A stretch of DNA of 64,000 nt from Prionailurus bengalensis (taxonomy: Eukaryota; Chordata; Mammalia; Carnivora; Felidae). The translations under genes and the position numbers were made by a program. The stretch is from contig NC_057355.1 in NCBI RefSeq assembly GCF_016509475.1, forward strand, positions 104,519,634-104,583,633. Reading direction: 5' to 3'. Below the pieces are notes generated by a model. It searched no databases. It worked only from the letters and a program-made list of their open reading frames with translations, and had not been told where the DNA came from. Positions 55,066-64,000 of this stretch are shown here, piece by piece; the stretch's first letter is position 1; each line of letters begins with the position of its first letter.

Positions 55066-55257
55066 TTTTTTTAAGTTTTATTTATTTATTTTGGGGAAGG
55101 AGGGACACAGAGAGAAGGAGGGAGAGAGAAGCCCAAGCAGGCTCTGCCCTGGCAGCGTGGAGCCCAACTTGGGGCTCGAGCTCACCAGCCGTGAGATCGT
55201 GACCTGAGCCAAAAACAAGAGTTGGACGCTTAACCAACTGAGTCACCCAGGGACCTC
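55066..55257 (-). mobile_element. CAN SINE, antisense, nested in hAT element
   Basis: Tail AAGTTTTATTTATTTATT, GGGGCTCGAGCTCACC, CTGAGTCACCCAGGGACCTC. Target duplication AATAAATCGTATTCTAC and AATAAAACGTATTATTG. Confidence 0.92.
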
Positions 55258-55296
55258 AATAAAACGTATTATTGATTTAACCTGTTTCTTTTTACT

Positions 55297-55415
55297 ATTT
55301 ATTTATTTATTTATTTATTTTTAAGATTTTATTTTTAAGTAATCTCTACACCCAACTCGGGGTAACCCAAGACATCAAGAGTCACGTTCTCCCGACTAAG
55401 CCCACCAGGCACCTC
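55297..55415 (-). mobile_element. older, short CAN SINE sub-type, antisense, nested in hAT element
   Basis: (ATTT)n tail, AAGTAATCTCTACACCCAAC (complement of the GTAGAGATTACTT ending), CAAGAGTCACGTTCTCCCGA and CCACCAGGCACCTC. Target duplication TTTCTTTTTACTA and TCTCTTTTTACTT. Confidence 0.88.
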
Positions 55416-55460
55416 TCTTTTTACTTTGTAATGTGGCTAGTAAGAAATGTAAAGTAATTA

Positions 55461-55680
55461 GGGATGCCTGGGTGGCTCAGTCGGTTGGGCATCCAACTTC
55501 CACTCAGGTCATGATCTCTCCGTTCACGAGTTCGAGCCCCGCGTCCGGCTCTGTGCTGACAGCTCAGAACCTGGAGCCTGCTTTGGATTCGGTGTTCCCC
55601 TCTCTCTCTTTGCCTCTCCCCTGCTCATGCTCTCTCTCTCCCTCTCTCTCAGAAATAAAAATAAACATTAAAAAAAAATA
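55461..55680 (+). mobile_element. CAN SINE, nested in hAT element
   Basis: GGGATGCCTGGGTGGCTCAG head, GTTCGAGCCCCGC B-box, long TC spacer. Target duplication AATGTAAAGTAATTA (55446-55460) and AATGTAAAGTAATTC (55681-55695). Confidence 0.95.
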
Positions 55681-56029
55681 AATGTAAAGTAATTCAAGTG
55701 GCTTACATTATATTTCTACCGGGTAGAGCTGCTCTGGACCCTGCTGTCCAGCGGTGGTCATGGGCGTGGCCATGACGCCTCACTGATGAAAGGTTTTCCA
55801 AAGCCCAAGATGAGAGTAGGTCAGATTCAGGGAGCCTCGCCAGAGGACAGAGGTTAAATAGGGACAGAAGGGCGGATGTGTTCCGCTTCAGGGCTAGGCT
55901 GACAACAGTGTCCGAAAGAAATTTACAGAATCGTAAAAGTGGAAGCCACAGATTGACATCTGTGCTGTTATACCCGTACAGTTTAATCGACCCTGTCGTG
56001 AAGGATTAGAGTGAGCTGCAAATCCTCAA

Positions 56030-56480
56030 GACTTCTCCCGCCAGGTTGTCTGCACCCCCGGTCCTCCGGGCACCCCACCCTTTGAGTCGGGGCAGGCTCG
56101 GTGACTGCTCGGCCAATGCTGGGTCCAGCCTTTAAGAGGACTACAGTTTCTGCTTCCTTCCTCTAGAGCTTTGAGCCACTATGGAAAAAAAAATCCCACT
56201 CCCTTTCTGGAGAGTGGGACTCCATGGAAGAGAGGGATCCAGCTGAGTCCATCCTGCCAGATGTCAACACTGAGGGACCAGGACGTGCCAAGTGATGCTG
56301 TCTTGTGTTCTTCAGACCAGGCACTAACCCGCCAAGTATCCCAGCTGATACCACTAGAACAAACAAATCACCCAGCAGAACCCTGCCCAGACTCCTGATC
56401 CAAAGACTTACAATAAAAATAAAGTTGGTCGATGTTTTAAGTCACTGAGTTTTTAGTGGTTTATGATGCGGCATTAAACA
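56030..56480 (+). repeat. LTR-like remnant (MaLR/ERVL type), tentative
   Basis: Ends with ATAAAAATAAAGTTGGTCG, TTTTAAGTCACTGAGTTTTT, AGTGGTTTATGATGCGGCAT, which resembles the 3' end of MaLR-like LTRs ('ttttaagccactaagttt...gtggt'). The 5' part is not recognisable. Confidence 0.4.
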
Positions 56481-56639
56481 GGCCGCCCTGCAAATCCTCC
56501 ACTGTTGGCTGTGTTTGCAAAAAGACACTGGCGCTCTGGTCAAATATGCACTTAGTCGCTCACCATTCCTTTGGGAACATAAGGGTCTGGAAAAGGAAGC
56601 AGTAGAGAGGGATATTAAGGCCGATTGGGCCTTAATTAG

Positions 56640-56830
56640 AGTCTGGAAATTCAGAGTTTTGAATTCAAGGCTCAGGAGTTAGATTTCATTCACAGGCATA
56701 GAGCGCCACTAAATGATCTGAACAGGGAGTAATGTGATCAGAGCTGCGCTTTAGAAACATTATTCAACGGCTTCGTGCAAAACGGCTTGGGGAAGGGAGA
56801 GATTAAGAGTGAGGAGGCCAATTAGATCAT
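56640..56830 (-). repeat. L2-like fragment, antisense
   Basis: CCACTAAATGATCTGAACAG, GGAGTAATGTGATCAGAGCT, GCGCTTTAGAAACATTATTC follows the antisense L2 block 'gagcagggagtgacatgatctg'. Confidence 0.55.
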
Positions 56831-56904
56831 CCCACATCCAGCATCTCAGATGAAAAGCAAAACTGTCAGAATCCCAGGTAGTGACAGAAGAAAAGTTCCC
56901 GTGT

Positions 56905-57110
56905 TTCTCAACTGGGATGACACTGAGCCTGGGGGACACTTGGGAATGTCTAGGGCTGTTTCTGCCACAGTGACAGGCAGACACTGCTAGCATTTGGTGG
57001 GCAGGGTCAGAAATGTTAAATGACCTGCAGTCCATAGGACAGTCCCACAAAACGAAGGATTGTCTCGTCCACTATGCCCTGTTGAATAATACTGTAGATG
57101 GAATGCACTA
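56905..57110 (+). repeat. MER5A hAT-Charlie element
   Basis: GTTTCTCAACTGGGATGACA, GGGGGACACTTGGGAATGTC, TAGGGCTGTTTCTGCCACAG, CATTTGGTGGGCAGGGTCAG, GTCCATAGGACAGTCCCACA and AAACGAAGGATTGTCTCGTC: nearly full-length MER5A. Confidence 0.85.
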
Positions 57111-57990
57111 CTAGAAGCTGAGTCAACAGAACTCAGCAAGTGACCGGATGGAGGAGGAGCAGAGGGCAAAGTACGAATCATTGGCCTTGCTGAGGTTTCT
57201 AGACTTGATGACTGGTATCATAAACAGAGATGGAAATTCAGGAAGAGGAGGAACAGGCTTGCATGGAAGCCACAGAGTTTGAGGGGCTCATGGGGCCTCC
57301 CCCTGGAGGTGTCTTACAGGCAGCAGGCTGGGTGTCAGGGCACACTTGGAAGAGAGGTCACGGGACGGAGGTGTTGTAAAACCAGACGCTCGCTGTCCCA
57401 CCCGTGGTGTCCACCACTCTATAGGGTCTGCAGACCCCTGCTTGAGGTCTCCCTGGTCCAGCAGACCCTGCTCTGGCCCGGGTCCAGGCATCAGCATTTA
57501 GTGATCATTGAGACTGAGAAGGTCAACCGTGAGGCAAGGAGGCTGGGCCAAAGAGCCTTGGACCCATGGCTCCAAGGAAGGGCCTTCGTGAGGGAAAAGG
57601 GTTCTCATGGGACCCCCGGAGATCCTCTAAAATGACAAGCCAGTGCTCTCCCAAAGGAAGAAAAGAGCATTCCAGGTTCAGACGATGGAACACATAACCT
57701 TCCCTCTCTCCTGCTCTTCCCTGAGTCTCTTCGAACCCAAACCCTGTCCTCCTCGGGCTCATCTTGTGCCTACTCGTTTCTTAAGGACCACCCCATTTCA
57801 CCCCATTTCTGATTTTGCCCACATCAGACCTGAGCCTGCCCACTGCTTCAGTTTCTTCCTCTGCCCTCCCTCCAGACAGGTGCAAAAAGACTGGTTTCCT
57901 ATGCGAAAAATAAAACAGAACATGTCAGCGGATGATCCATTGTCATTACTGAAGGGCATCACCTGACAGGGAGACTTGGGGACCCAGAGG
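57111..57990. other. no gene or named repeat recognised
   Basis: Mixed sequence, GC-rich around 57.3-57.6 kb with open frames on both strands (up to 118 codons) that show no domain. Confidence 0.4.
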
Positions 57991-57999
57991 AGCTAAGTG

Positions 58000-58330
58000 A
58001 CACCTTTGCTCCCCGGGGCAGTGTTTGAAAGCGATGTCACCCCAATGCCCAATTACAATTCACACCTTTTAACCTCCACAATCATCTGAGATCCGTATCA
58101 AGGTTGATTCCGGTAAGATGCCTCGATATTCTAAATTATTTGTCAGCCTGGCACGGCAAATAAACATTTGTGAAATTCATTTCAAAAGATGTTAACACTG
58201 GTGAAACCCACGTGCCCCCAGAGGGATTATACAAATTTCCATGTCAAATATTTGAGGCAAAGCACTTGTAGAGAAACAGTGTTTTTTTGTGTTTTGATGC
58301 CTTTCATTTCCATAAACTAGATTACTTTCT
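58000..58330. promoter_or_regulatory. candidate conserved non-coding element with T-box site
   Basis: CCCAATTACAATTCACACCTTT contains TCACACCT (58070-58077), the T-box half-site, beside an ATTACAAT core. Further: CACAATCATCTGAGATCC, GCAAATAAACATTTGTGAAA and CCATGTCAAATATTTGAGGC. Repeat-free and AT-rich. Confidence 0.38.
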
Positions 58331-59320
58331 GAAATTACTTTCACACAGAGAACAGTTTCTATTGAATTCCAGTCAGTGAACTCCTCCGAGTGTGAGGTGA
58401 ATAAAATATCTCGGGGCTGTGGGGCTTCCTTGATGCATATGCACCCATGTTGTGTAAGGAAGGCAAACCAAGTTGAGATGTTATCTTTAGAGAGCTCAGG
58501 TACCCAGATCTGCTGTCTTACGGTAATTGCTAAACAACCAATTCATTTAGAGCCTAACAAGGAAGCTCTAGGGCTTTCTCTCCACCCCCCACCCCCCCAC
58601 CCCCCATCTCTCCTACCTGGCTAACAATGACTCCAGCTCTGTTGTTAACTGAAGATTTGCTGGCAGGCAGCTGCTTGCTACGGCGAGGTTCTCCAACAGT
58701 CAAGTTTTATCTGCTTCTTGCAAACACTGATTCTGCCAAAAAAATTCTCACAAAAAATTTTGATCCGAGGAAACATTGTCCTATTGTCCTAGTTCTGTCA
58801 AGCCCATAAAATTAAAATGGACTTAGTTTTCTTAAAGGGGGAAAAAAAGGGAGAAAAAGGAGTCGCAGGCCCAAGCAGAAGAAAGCTGCTGAGTTAAATG
58901 TTCCTTGAAACAAATAGGCATTTCCTGTGGGTGTGGGCCCTGACCTGCCCTGTGGCGACAGAACAGCCACCGGTGGGGGTCGGGGGTGGGGACAAAGGGG
59001 ACAATCTCTCCTTAGACAAAGCCACTAGAAGGTCTTATCTTCCAGGGCTAGTGAGGAGAGTTCTAGGATCTGGGGAAGACCTTTCTTAACAAATCTAACC
59101 TTGACCAAATTTAAAATGACCAACTGATTAGCATGTGAGGATAACTTTGCAGCTGGGTGGGGCCTTGTAAACATTAGGAGCCCCTGCGCCCCCCCCCCCC
59201 CCCCCCCACACACACACAGGAGCTGGAGGGACAACACAAGAGAAGGGCCTAGAGCAAGCAAGGCTTGTTTCTGTTTTATCCAGAGAAGCAGAGGTGAAGA
59301 GAACAGTTTCCGGCTTGACT
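58331..59320. other. no gene recognised; C-rich simple repeats
   Basis: Contains CCACCCCCC-type repeats at 58583-58606 and a C19 run at 59189-59207 continuing into (CA)5 to 59218. No repeat family or exon identified. Confidence 0.45.
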
Positions 59321-59329
59321 CCTCCCGTA

Positions 59330-59850
59330 AAGTAGGAGCCGTGGGAGGGTATAAACCGAGGAGCCAGATGATGTGATTTGCTTTTTTAACAAGATCACTC
59401 CGGCTGTTAAGAGTAGATCACAAGGAGAATCGGAACTTATTGGAAGCTTATTGGAACAGCCAAAGCAGGATAGGGTGGATGGTGGCTTAGGCTAGAGTGG
59501 TAGCTGAGGGAAGATCTATTTGAAGGAGAACCAACCCTTTTCAGACGTGAGGACAAAGGAAGAGTAAAGGATGGCCCCAATTTGTTGTCCTGAGCAGCTG
59601 GGACAATAAAGTTACCATATACTTGCACGGAGAAGACTGTAGATGGAAACTGGGGCTTGGGCATACAGTCTTCATTCTGAGATGTCTATTGGTCACCCCA
59701 GTGGAAAACTCAGATAGGCAGAGGGCATGGGTTGTCAATTCAAGAGTCATCTATATAGAGATGTCTTTAAAGCCTTGAAACTGGATGAGGTCACCAAGGA
59801 GGGGAAGGTGAAGATAAGAAGAGGTCCTGGGGCACGTCGACATTAGGCAT
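59330..59850 (-). repeat. L2-like fragment, antisense
   Basis: GATGATGTGATTTGCTTTTT, AGATCACTCCGGCTGTTAAG, GATGTCTATTGGTCACCCCA, GTGGAAAACTCAGATAGGCA, GTCATCTATATAGAGATGTC and TTTAAAGCCTTGAAACTGGA are in antisense L2 3'-region order. Long but diverged. Confidence 0.65.
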
Positions 59851-60223
59851 ATTTGCAGTTTATCAAAATGCAATTGCAAATGCAAAATAAGCTAACTCTG
59901 TATAGAAAAAAAATAACTCTCTCATTCCCTTCATGGGCCCTGGAGGATTGAAACATAGGATGGGTACACTATCAAGGAGACAAGTCAAGGTCACTAGGAA
60001 ATGGTGACATCCAAGGGACTGGGAGGGATGGGCGGGACAGGGGGTGATATCTATAACCTTCAGAGCAGACTCGCCCAGGAGGTACAGGGCATACAGCGAA
60101 GCTCACGGGTGCAGATGAGAAAGACTAACTGGGCCAGGTGGTCATTACAGAGTTGAAAGAGGACATACAGAGAGAAATGGACCAAAGCCCAAGGAACAAC
60201 ACCTCTTTACAAATTTTCCTTCA

Positions 60224-60432
60224 GGGGCGCCTGGGTGGCTCAGTCGGTTAAGCGGCCGACTTCAGCTCAGGTCATGATCTCGAGGTCTGTGAGTTCGAGC
60301 CCCGCGTCGGGCTCTGTGCTGACAGCTCAGAGCTGGAGCCTGTTTCAGATCCTGTGTCTCCCTCTCTCTCTGACCCTCCCCTATTCATGCTCTGTCTCTC
60401 CCTGTCTCAAAAATAAATTAAAAAAAAATTTT
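60224..60432 (+). mobile_element. CAN SINE, full length
   Basis: GGGGCGCCTGGGTGGCTCAG, GTTCGAGCCCCGCGTCGGG, normal spacer, AAATAAATTAAAAAAAATT tail. Target duplication around TTTTCCTTCA on both sides. Low divergence. Confidence 0.95.
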
Positions 60433-60679
60433 TTTCCTTCAGTTCCTTGTTCCTCCTCCCTTCTTCTCACCACCCTCACGGGCAGCCTTCCACTCACTGC
60501 AGGTGCCAACCTGTGTGCTCATTCCCTTCTTCTCATCCGGGAACGGATTGGAGACCCTGTGCTCTGCCACAGAGATGCTCGTTCGTGGCAGGGTCGCCCC
60601 AGCCTCTCGTTCCCCATCCCTTCACCTGCTTCCTCTTTCTTCATCTCCCTGTGGCCACCCCAAGCATCTCACGAAGTTT

Positions 60680-60785
60680 GTTTACTGTCTTCGCAACCAC
60701 AGGCTTGGGAACCCCATGAGGACGGTGACTTATCCTTAGTGCCTGGAACTGCGCCTAGTAAACAATAGGCGCTCAATAAATATGG
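60680..60785 (+). repeat. L2 3' end, sense
   Basis: GCTTGGGAACCCCATGAGGA, CGGTGACTTATCCTTAGTGC, CTGGAACTGCGCCTAGTAAA and CAATAGGCGCTCAATAAATA: clear L2 end. Confidence 0.78.
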
Positions 60786-61240
60786 ACTCATGCAATGGGT
60801 GATGTGGCTGAAAGGCAGTAAAGGTTAGCGATGTCAACACCTACCGGTTAATTGACTGTACAAATTTCGTCAGCCATCCCAGCCTCGGTGTTTTGAACTA
60901 CAAAATGGAAATCTTTTTTTTTTTTTTAATTTTTTTTTTTCAACGTTTATTTATTTTTGGGACAGAGAGAGACAGAGCATGAACGGGGGAGGGGCAGAGA
61001 GAGAGGGAGACACAGAATCGGAAACAGGCTCCAGGCTCCAAGCCATCAGCCCAGAGCCTGACGCGGGGCTCGAACTCCCGGACCGCGAGATCGTGACCTG
61101 GCTGAAGTCGGACGCTTAACCGACTGCGCCACCCAGGCGCCCCAGTGGAAATCTTATCTACCTATCGGTTGTGAAAATTAAAATTAAATAAGATTATTTT
61201 TGTGAAGCATCTGATCTATAATGGGTACACAAGAAAAGTG
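60786..61240 (+). repeat. MIR-like element split by a SINE
   Basis: Left part: AATTTCGTCAGCCATCCCAG, CCTCGGTGTTTTGAACTACA, AAATGGAAATC. Right part after the SINE: GGAAATCTTATCTACCTATC, GGTTGTGAAAATTAAAATTA, GTGAAGCATCTGATCTATAA. Confidence 0.6.
60915..61143 (-). mobile_element. CAN SINE, antisense, nested in MIR
   Basis: Poly(T), TTTTCAACGTTTATTTATTT, GA-rich spacer, GGGGCTCGAACTCCC, GCGCCACCCAGGCGCCCC. Target duplication TGGAAATCT (60906-60914 and 61146-61154). Confidence 0.95.
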
Positions 61241-62845
61241 TTTTCCCTACCTGTCTTCCACTTCGGTCCCAAGAGAGTCAAGGTAGAGAGTTCCAACTCT
61301 GATCTCAGCAATGTGAACTAGGCTCCAGCGTGATGGGTTCTGTCTGGCATCTCAGCTTCCTAAGAAGGAAAGTTCTAAGCGTCAGAGAATGAATTTTCAT
61401 GATAAGAACTGCATTTTGTAAGATGCTCTCATAATATAAAATTACAAGATTACCAAGGAGAACATCAGAAAAGAACCATATAAATTTTCTCAGTGAGAAC
61501 TTGGCACATAGGACACTCGATAATATCTGATGAATGAATCAACGAATGGACAGTAAGATCAATTAAAATTTAACCTAAAAGTAACGGCTCTCCTAAAATT
61601 TGCTCTTAATTATCAATAAATTTCTTTCTAATGAAAGTAGCCTACAGGGCATTTTCAAGGGCTCTCGTTTGGCAGTGGAATTTCCTTTGATCAAACACAA
61701 AAACGCAAACTTTACATTTCTGCACTGAAGAAAAATTTTTCTATTTGGTTCTCCGTTTCTGTAATTTTCCCAGCAAAAATGGTAACTTCTTAGCAATTTG
61801 GCATGAGATTTAAGGGCTTCAAACATCCCTCATTCTCCCCGGTCCTTTTTTATGTTGTCTACACCATACAGAGGTTGTTTTCTCTCTGCTTGTAAGATTC
61901 TCATGAGAGCCCAGGGAGGTTCTGGGCACAGAATAAATAAAAGAAAATGATGCCAAGAGGAAGGTTATGATGTTTGCCATCAAGGAGAGAATACCAGTGT
62001 GCTCGGGACAGGCTGTGGGCGGAGCTCCTAAAGGCTCCGTCCCAGAAGGGTAGTCTGAGGTCATCTTAGAGAAGTTGTTCCTGGTGCCTGAACCCCCAGA
62101 AGATTGGGTGGGGCGGAGCGCTACTTTGAGATAACTTTCCTGGGTCAAATCGACTGAATGACGATGATTTTAAAATTTTGTCAAAGGGGAAAAATAAAAG
62201 CTTCTTCTTGGCTTCAGACAACCATGCCAGATTTCTGCCTGCAGCACATTTTCATGGAAAAGCCAGGCGACAGTGAACATATGGGGTGTGCTATTGAAGA
62301 TGACAGCCTGTGGGAGGTACTCCCAAGGCAGCTGCAACCGAGAATCGGCTGGGGGGGCCCATCCAGAAACCAGTGCCCAGGCTGACCATCGTCCCGCCAA
62401 CCCCACCGCCATCCATCCATTCATACCCCTGCCTTCACCCCTTGGGCTTTGAGTCTGCTCCACACCAGGACAGGCTTTCCAGGAAAAATAGTAACCTGTT
62501 TGCCGAGAGGGTCCGCAAGCTGCAGGCCTTGCCTCCGACACTCGGGAGAACTTGAAACAACCTGGGAACTGAAATTTTTATGTGGAACAGGGCTGGAGAG
62601 GGTGGAGCGAGAACAATAAGAGTGTTTTTGAGGAGCATCCAATTTTATGGGCATTGGGTTGGATGCTCTCTTCTGCCTCAGTGAGGACAAGGAACCGGGG
62701 CACCCCGGAGGCTTCTCAGTGGGCAGAACGAATCTGAATGTCTCAACAAGGGATCCCTTCTGGGAAGCAGGGCTGGAGCAATGCGTCTGGCTCAGTCACT
62801 GACAAAGTTCTGGTGGCTGTGGTTTGAGGGCTACAGGCTGCTAAC
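61241..62845. other. no gene or named repeat recognised
   Basis: 1.6 kb without recognisable repeats. AT-rich on the left (61.35-61.8 kb, possibly conserved), more GC-rich on the right, with open frames up to 123 codons on the - strand and no domain. Confidence 0.4.
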
Positions 62846-62850
62846 AGCTT

Positions 62851-63073
62851 TTTATTTTATTTTTTTTATTTTTTAAATGTTTATTTATTTTTGAGAGACA
62901 GCATAAGCAGGGGAGGGGCAGAGAGAGAGACACACACACACACAGAATCTGAAGCAGGCACCAGGCTCTGAGCTGTCAGCACAGGGTCTGACGTGGGGCT
63001 CGAACCCAGAACCATGAGATCATGACCTGAGCCAAAGTTGAACACTTAACCGACTGAGCCACCCAGGCACCCC
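62851..63073 (-). mobile_element. CAN SINE, antisense
   Basis: Tail TTTAAATGTTTATTTATT, (CA)n in the spacer (62933-62943), GGGGCTCGAACCCAG, CTGAGCCACCCAGGCACCCC. Target duplication GCTAACAGCTTTTTATT and GCTAAGAGCTTTATT. Confidence 0.93.
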
Positions 63074-63084
63074 TGCTAAGAGCT

Positions 63085-63260
63085 TTATTCTACCCATTAT
63101 CATTTGATCCCCACAACACATCTGTGAGGCAAGAATTGACTTTTACATGGAGGAAGAAACCAAACTCATAGAGACTTTGGGGTACTGTCCACACTCAAGC
63201 AGTTAGGAAGTGGCAGAAAATCCTGGAATTGAAACGCAATGCCAAATGCAGGCTCGCAAC
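63085..63260 (-). repeat. MIR, antisense
   Basis: CCATTATCATTTGATCCCCA, CAACACATCTGTGAGGCAAG, GGAGGAAGAAACCAAACTCA, GCAGTTAGGAAGTGGCAGAA, ATCCTGGAATTGAAACGCAA in antisense MIR order. Confidence 0.82.
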
Positions 63261-64000
63261 GCATTTTCTGCAGTATAAAGGAGATTGTTCTCTCCCCATC
63301 TAGCAGATGAGGAAACAGAATGGATCCAGCAGGGCCACAAACAGAGAAAGCCTTGGGAGGTCATCCAGTCACCCCTGCGCCATCTCAAGATGGATTAAAC
63401 CCAAAGGAAAACACCACAGCAACTTTGCATCGTGCTTTTTAAAGAAAGCAAGGTTGATCTTTGCTGATTCAATTCCAATTCCAAGATAACTGGTAGTCCT
63501 CACCAAAATTAGCCTGGAGAAAAACACTTGACACGAAGAGCCATTGTGGCTTGAACTTTGTTTGCTTGATGTTATATCTAGTTATGATCTATATTTCAGT
63601 GGAATCAGATAAAGACCTGAGAGGGACAATCACAGACCTTAAAGTCACCTGGCCTTTGCCATTCTTAAGGGAAAACAAGACCGTCTGAGCTTTTCTCCAC
63701 GACCTTGTGAGTGGCCACTTGGCTAATCTTTACGGCCAGGGATGTTGACTTTATCCAGGTTATTAGTTAACAGGATTAGGTTTCTTATTTCTAGTGTAAT
63801 GTGGATGACTCTAGTTGCTTTGTATGGATCGTGACCACCTATTGAGAGATGGGCTACCTCTATGCAGCAACTGAACTGTCTTTTCCTGGTTATGCTAACG
63901 AGGGCAGCTGGGGAAACCTTAGACCCCTCTGATTTCTGACTTTTGTGGTCGCACAGAAGGCTTTTTGATAGAGCAGCAAAGATCACCTCCATCTCTTGGG
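63261..64000. other. no gene or named repeat recognised
   Basis: Starts with a second MIR-like antisense scrap (CTCCCCATCTAGCAGATGAG, 63294-63313). The remainder is unassigned. Confidence 0.4.

Larger units (their letters stand above)
54837..55731 (+). mobile_element. hAT-type non-autonomous DNA transposon with three SINEs inside
   Basis: Begins CAGTGCTGTCCACTGTGGT and includes GCCACCAGCCACCTGTAGCT, GTTGAGCACTCGAGAC, ATTTAGTGATTACATGTTGA, TTGTAATGTGGCTAGTAAG and TTACATTATATTTCTACCGG. An 8-bp duplication, CTTTAGAC (54829-54836) and CTCTGGAC (55732-55739), 6 of 8 matching, fits a hAT insertion. About 365 bp without the three SINEs. Family name not asserted. Confidence 0.75.

Noticed and set aside
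60235..60768. 177-codon open frame on the + strand
   Set aside because: Begins inside a CAN SINE and continues through its tail into an L2 end; an artefact of repeats.

Overview
This is nuclear DNA from a carnivore, almost certainly a cat (Felidae). The evidence is about thirty tRNA-Lys-derived CAN SINEs. The full-length ones open with a version of GGGCGCCTGGGTGGCTCAG, carry a GTTCGAGCCCC B-box, then a (TC)n tract and an AATAAA-rich tail. That consensus and sub-family structure match felid SINEC_Fc-type elements better than dog, bear or mustelid ones. No bacterial, viral or organellar gene organisation is present.

The only gene I can support is the 3' end of TMEM260, on the + strand. Its last four coding exons lie at 1075-1251, 3449-3502, 5027-5117 and 9455-9709, with clean GT-AG borders and matching phases (2, 2, 0). 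Joined, they encode the last 191 residues and a stop. TMEM260 is an ER-resident multi-pass O-mannosyltransferase acting on IPT domains of plexins, MET and RON. The part encoded here is its hydrophilic C-terminal region. Poly(A) signals follow at 10324-10671, and a very canonical distal one lies at 14095, at the end of about 4.4 kb without recognisable repeats.

The remaining 50 kb (about 14.2-64 kb) holds no exon I can recognise. In mammals TMEM260 is followed by a long gene-poor interval and then OTX2, so this is probably the proximal part of that regulatory desert. SINE-dense stretches alternate with repeat-free, AT-rich blocks (10.7-11.8, 16.6-17.2, 21.4-22.3, 38.2-38.7, 42.0-43.2, 54.0-54.3, 58.0-58.3 kb) that look like conserved non-coding elements. 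This is inference: no alignment was available.

The rest is a layered record of transposition. There are ancient L2/MIR fragments, hAT DNA transposons (MER5A, MER3-like, and a 54.8-55.7 kb element with an 8-bp target duplication), MaLR LTRs (5.3-5.8 and 28.4-28.8 kb), a solo ERV LTR (54498-54796), L1 fragments (20.5, 34.1-35.7 and 50.4-51.8 kb), a young 5'-inverted L1 inserted inside a SINE (25974-26685), and CAN SINEs on top. Many insertions still show their target-site duplications, so the order of events can be read. I found no convincing new gene system. The best leads are the nested insertions, the candidate long 3' UTR with a G-quadruplex, and the candidate OTX2-domain regulatory blocks.
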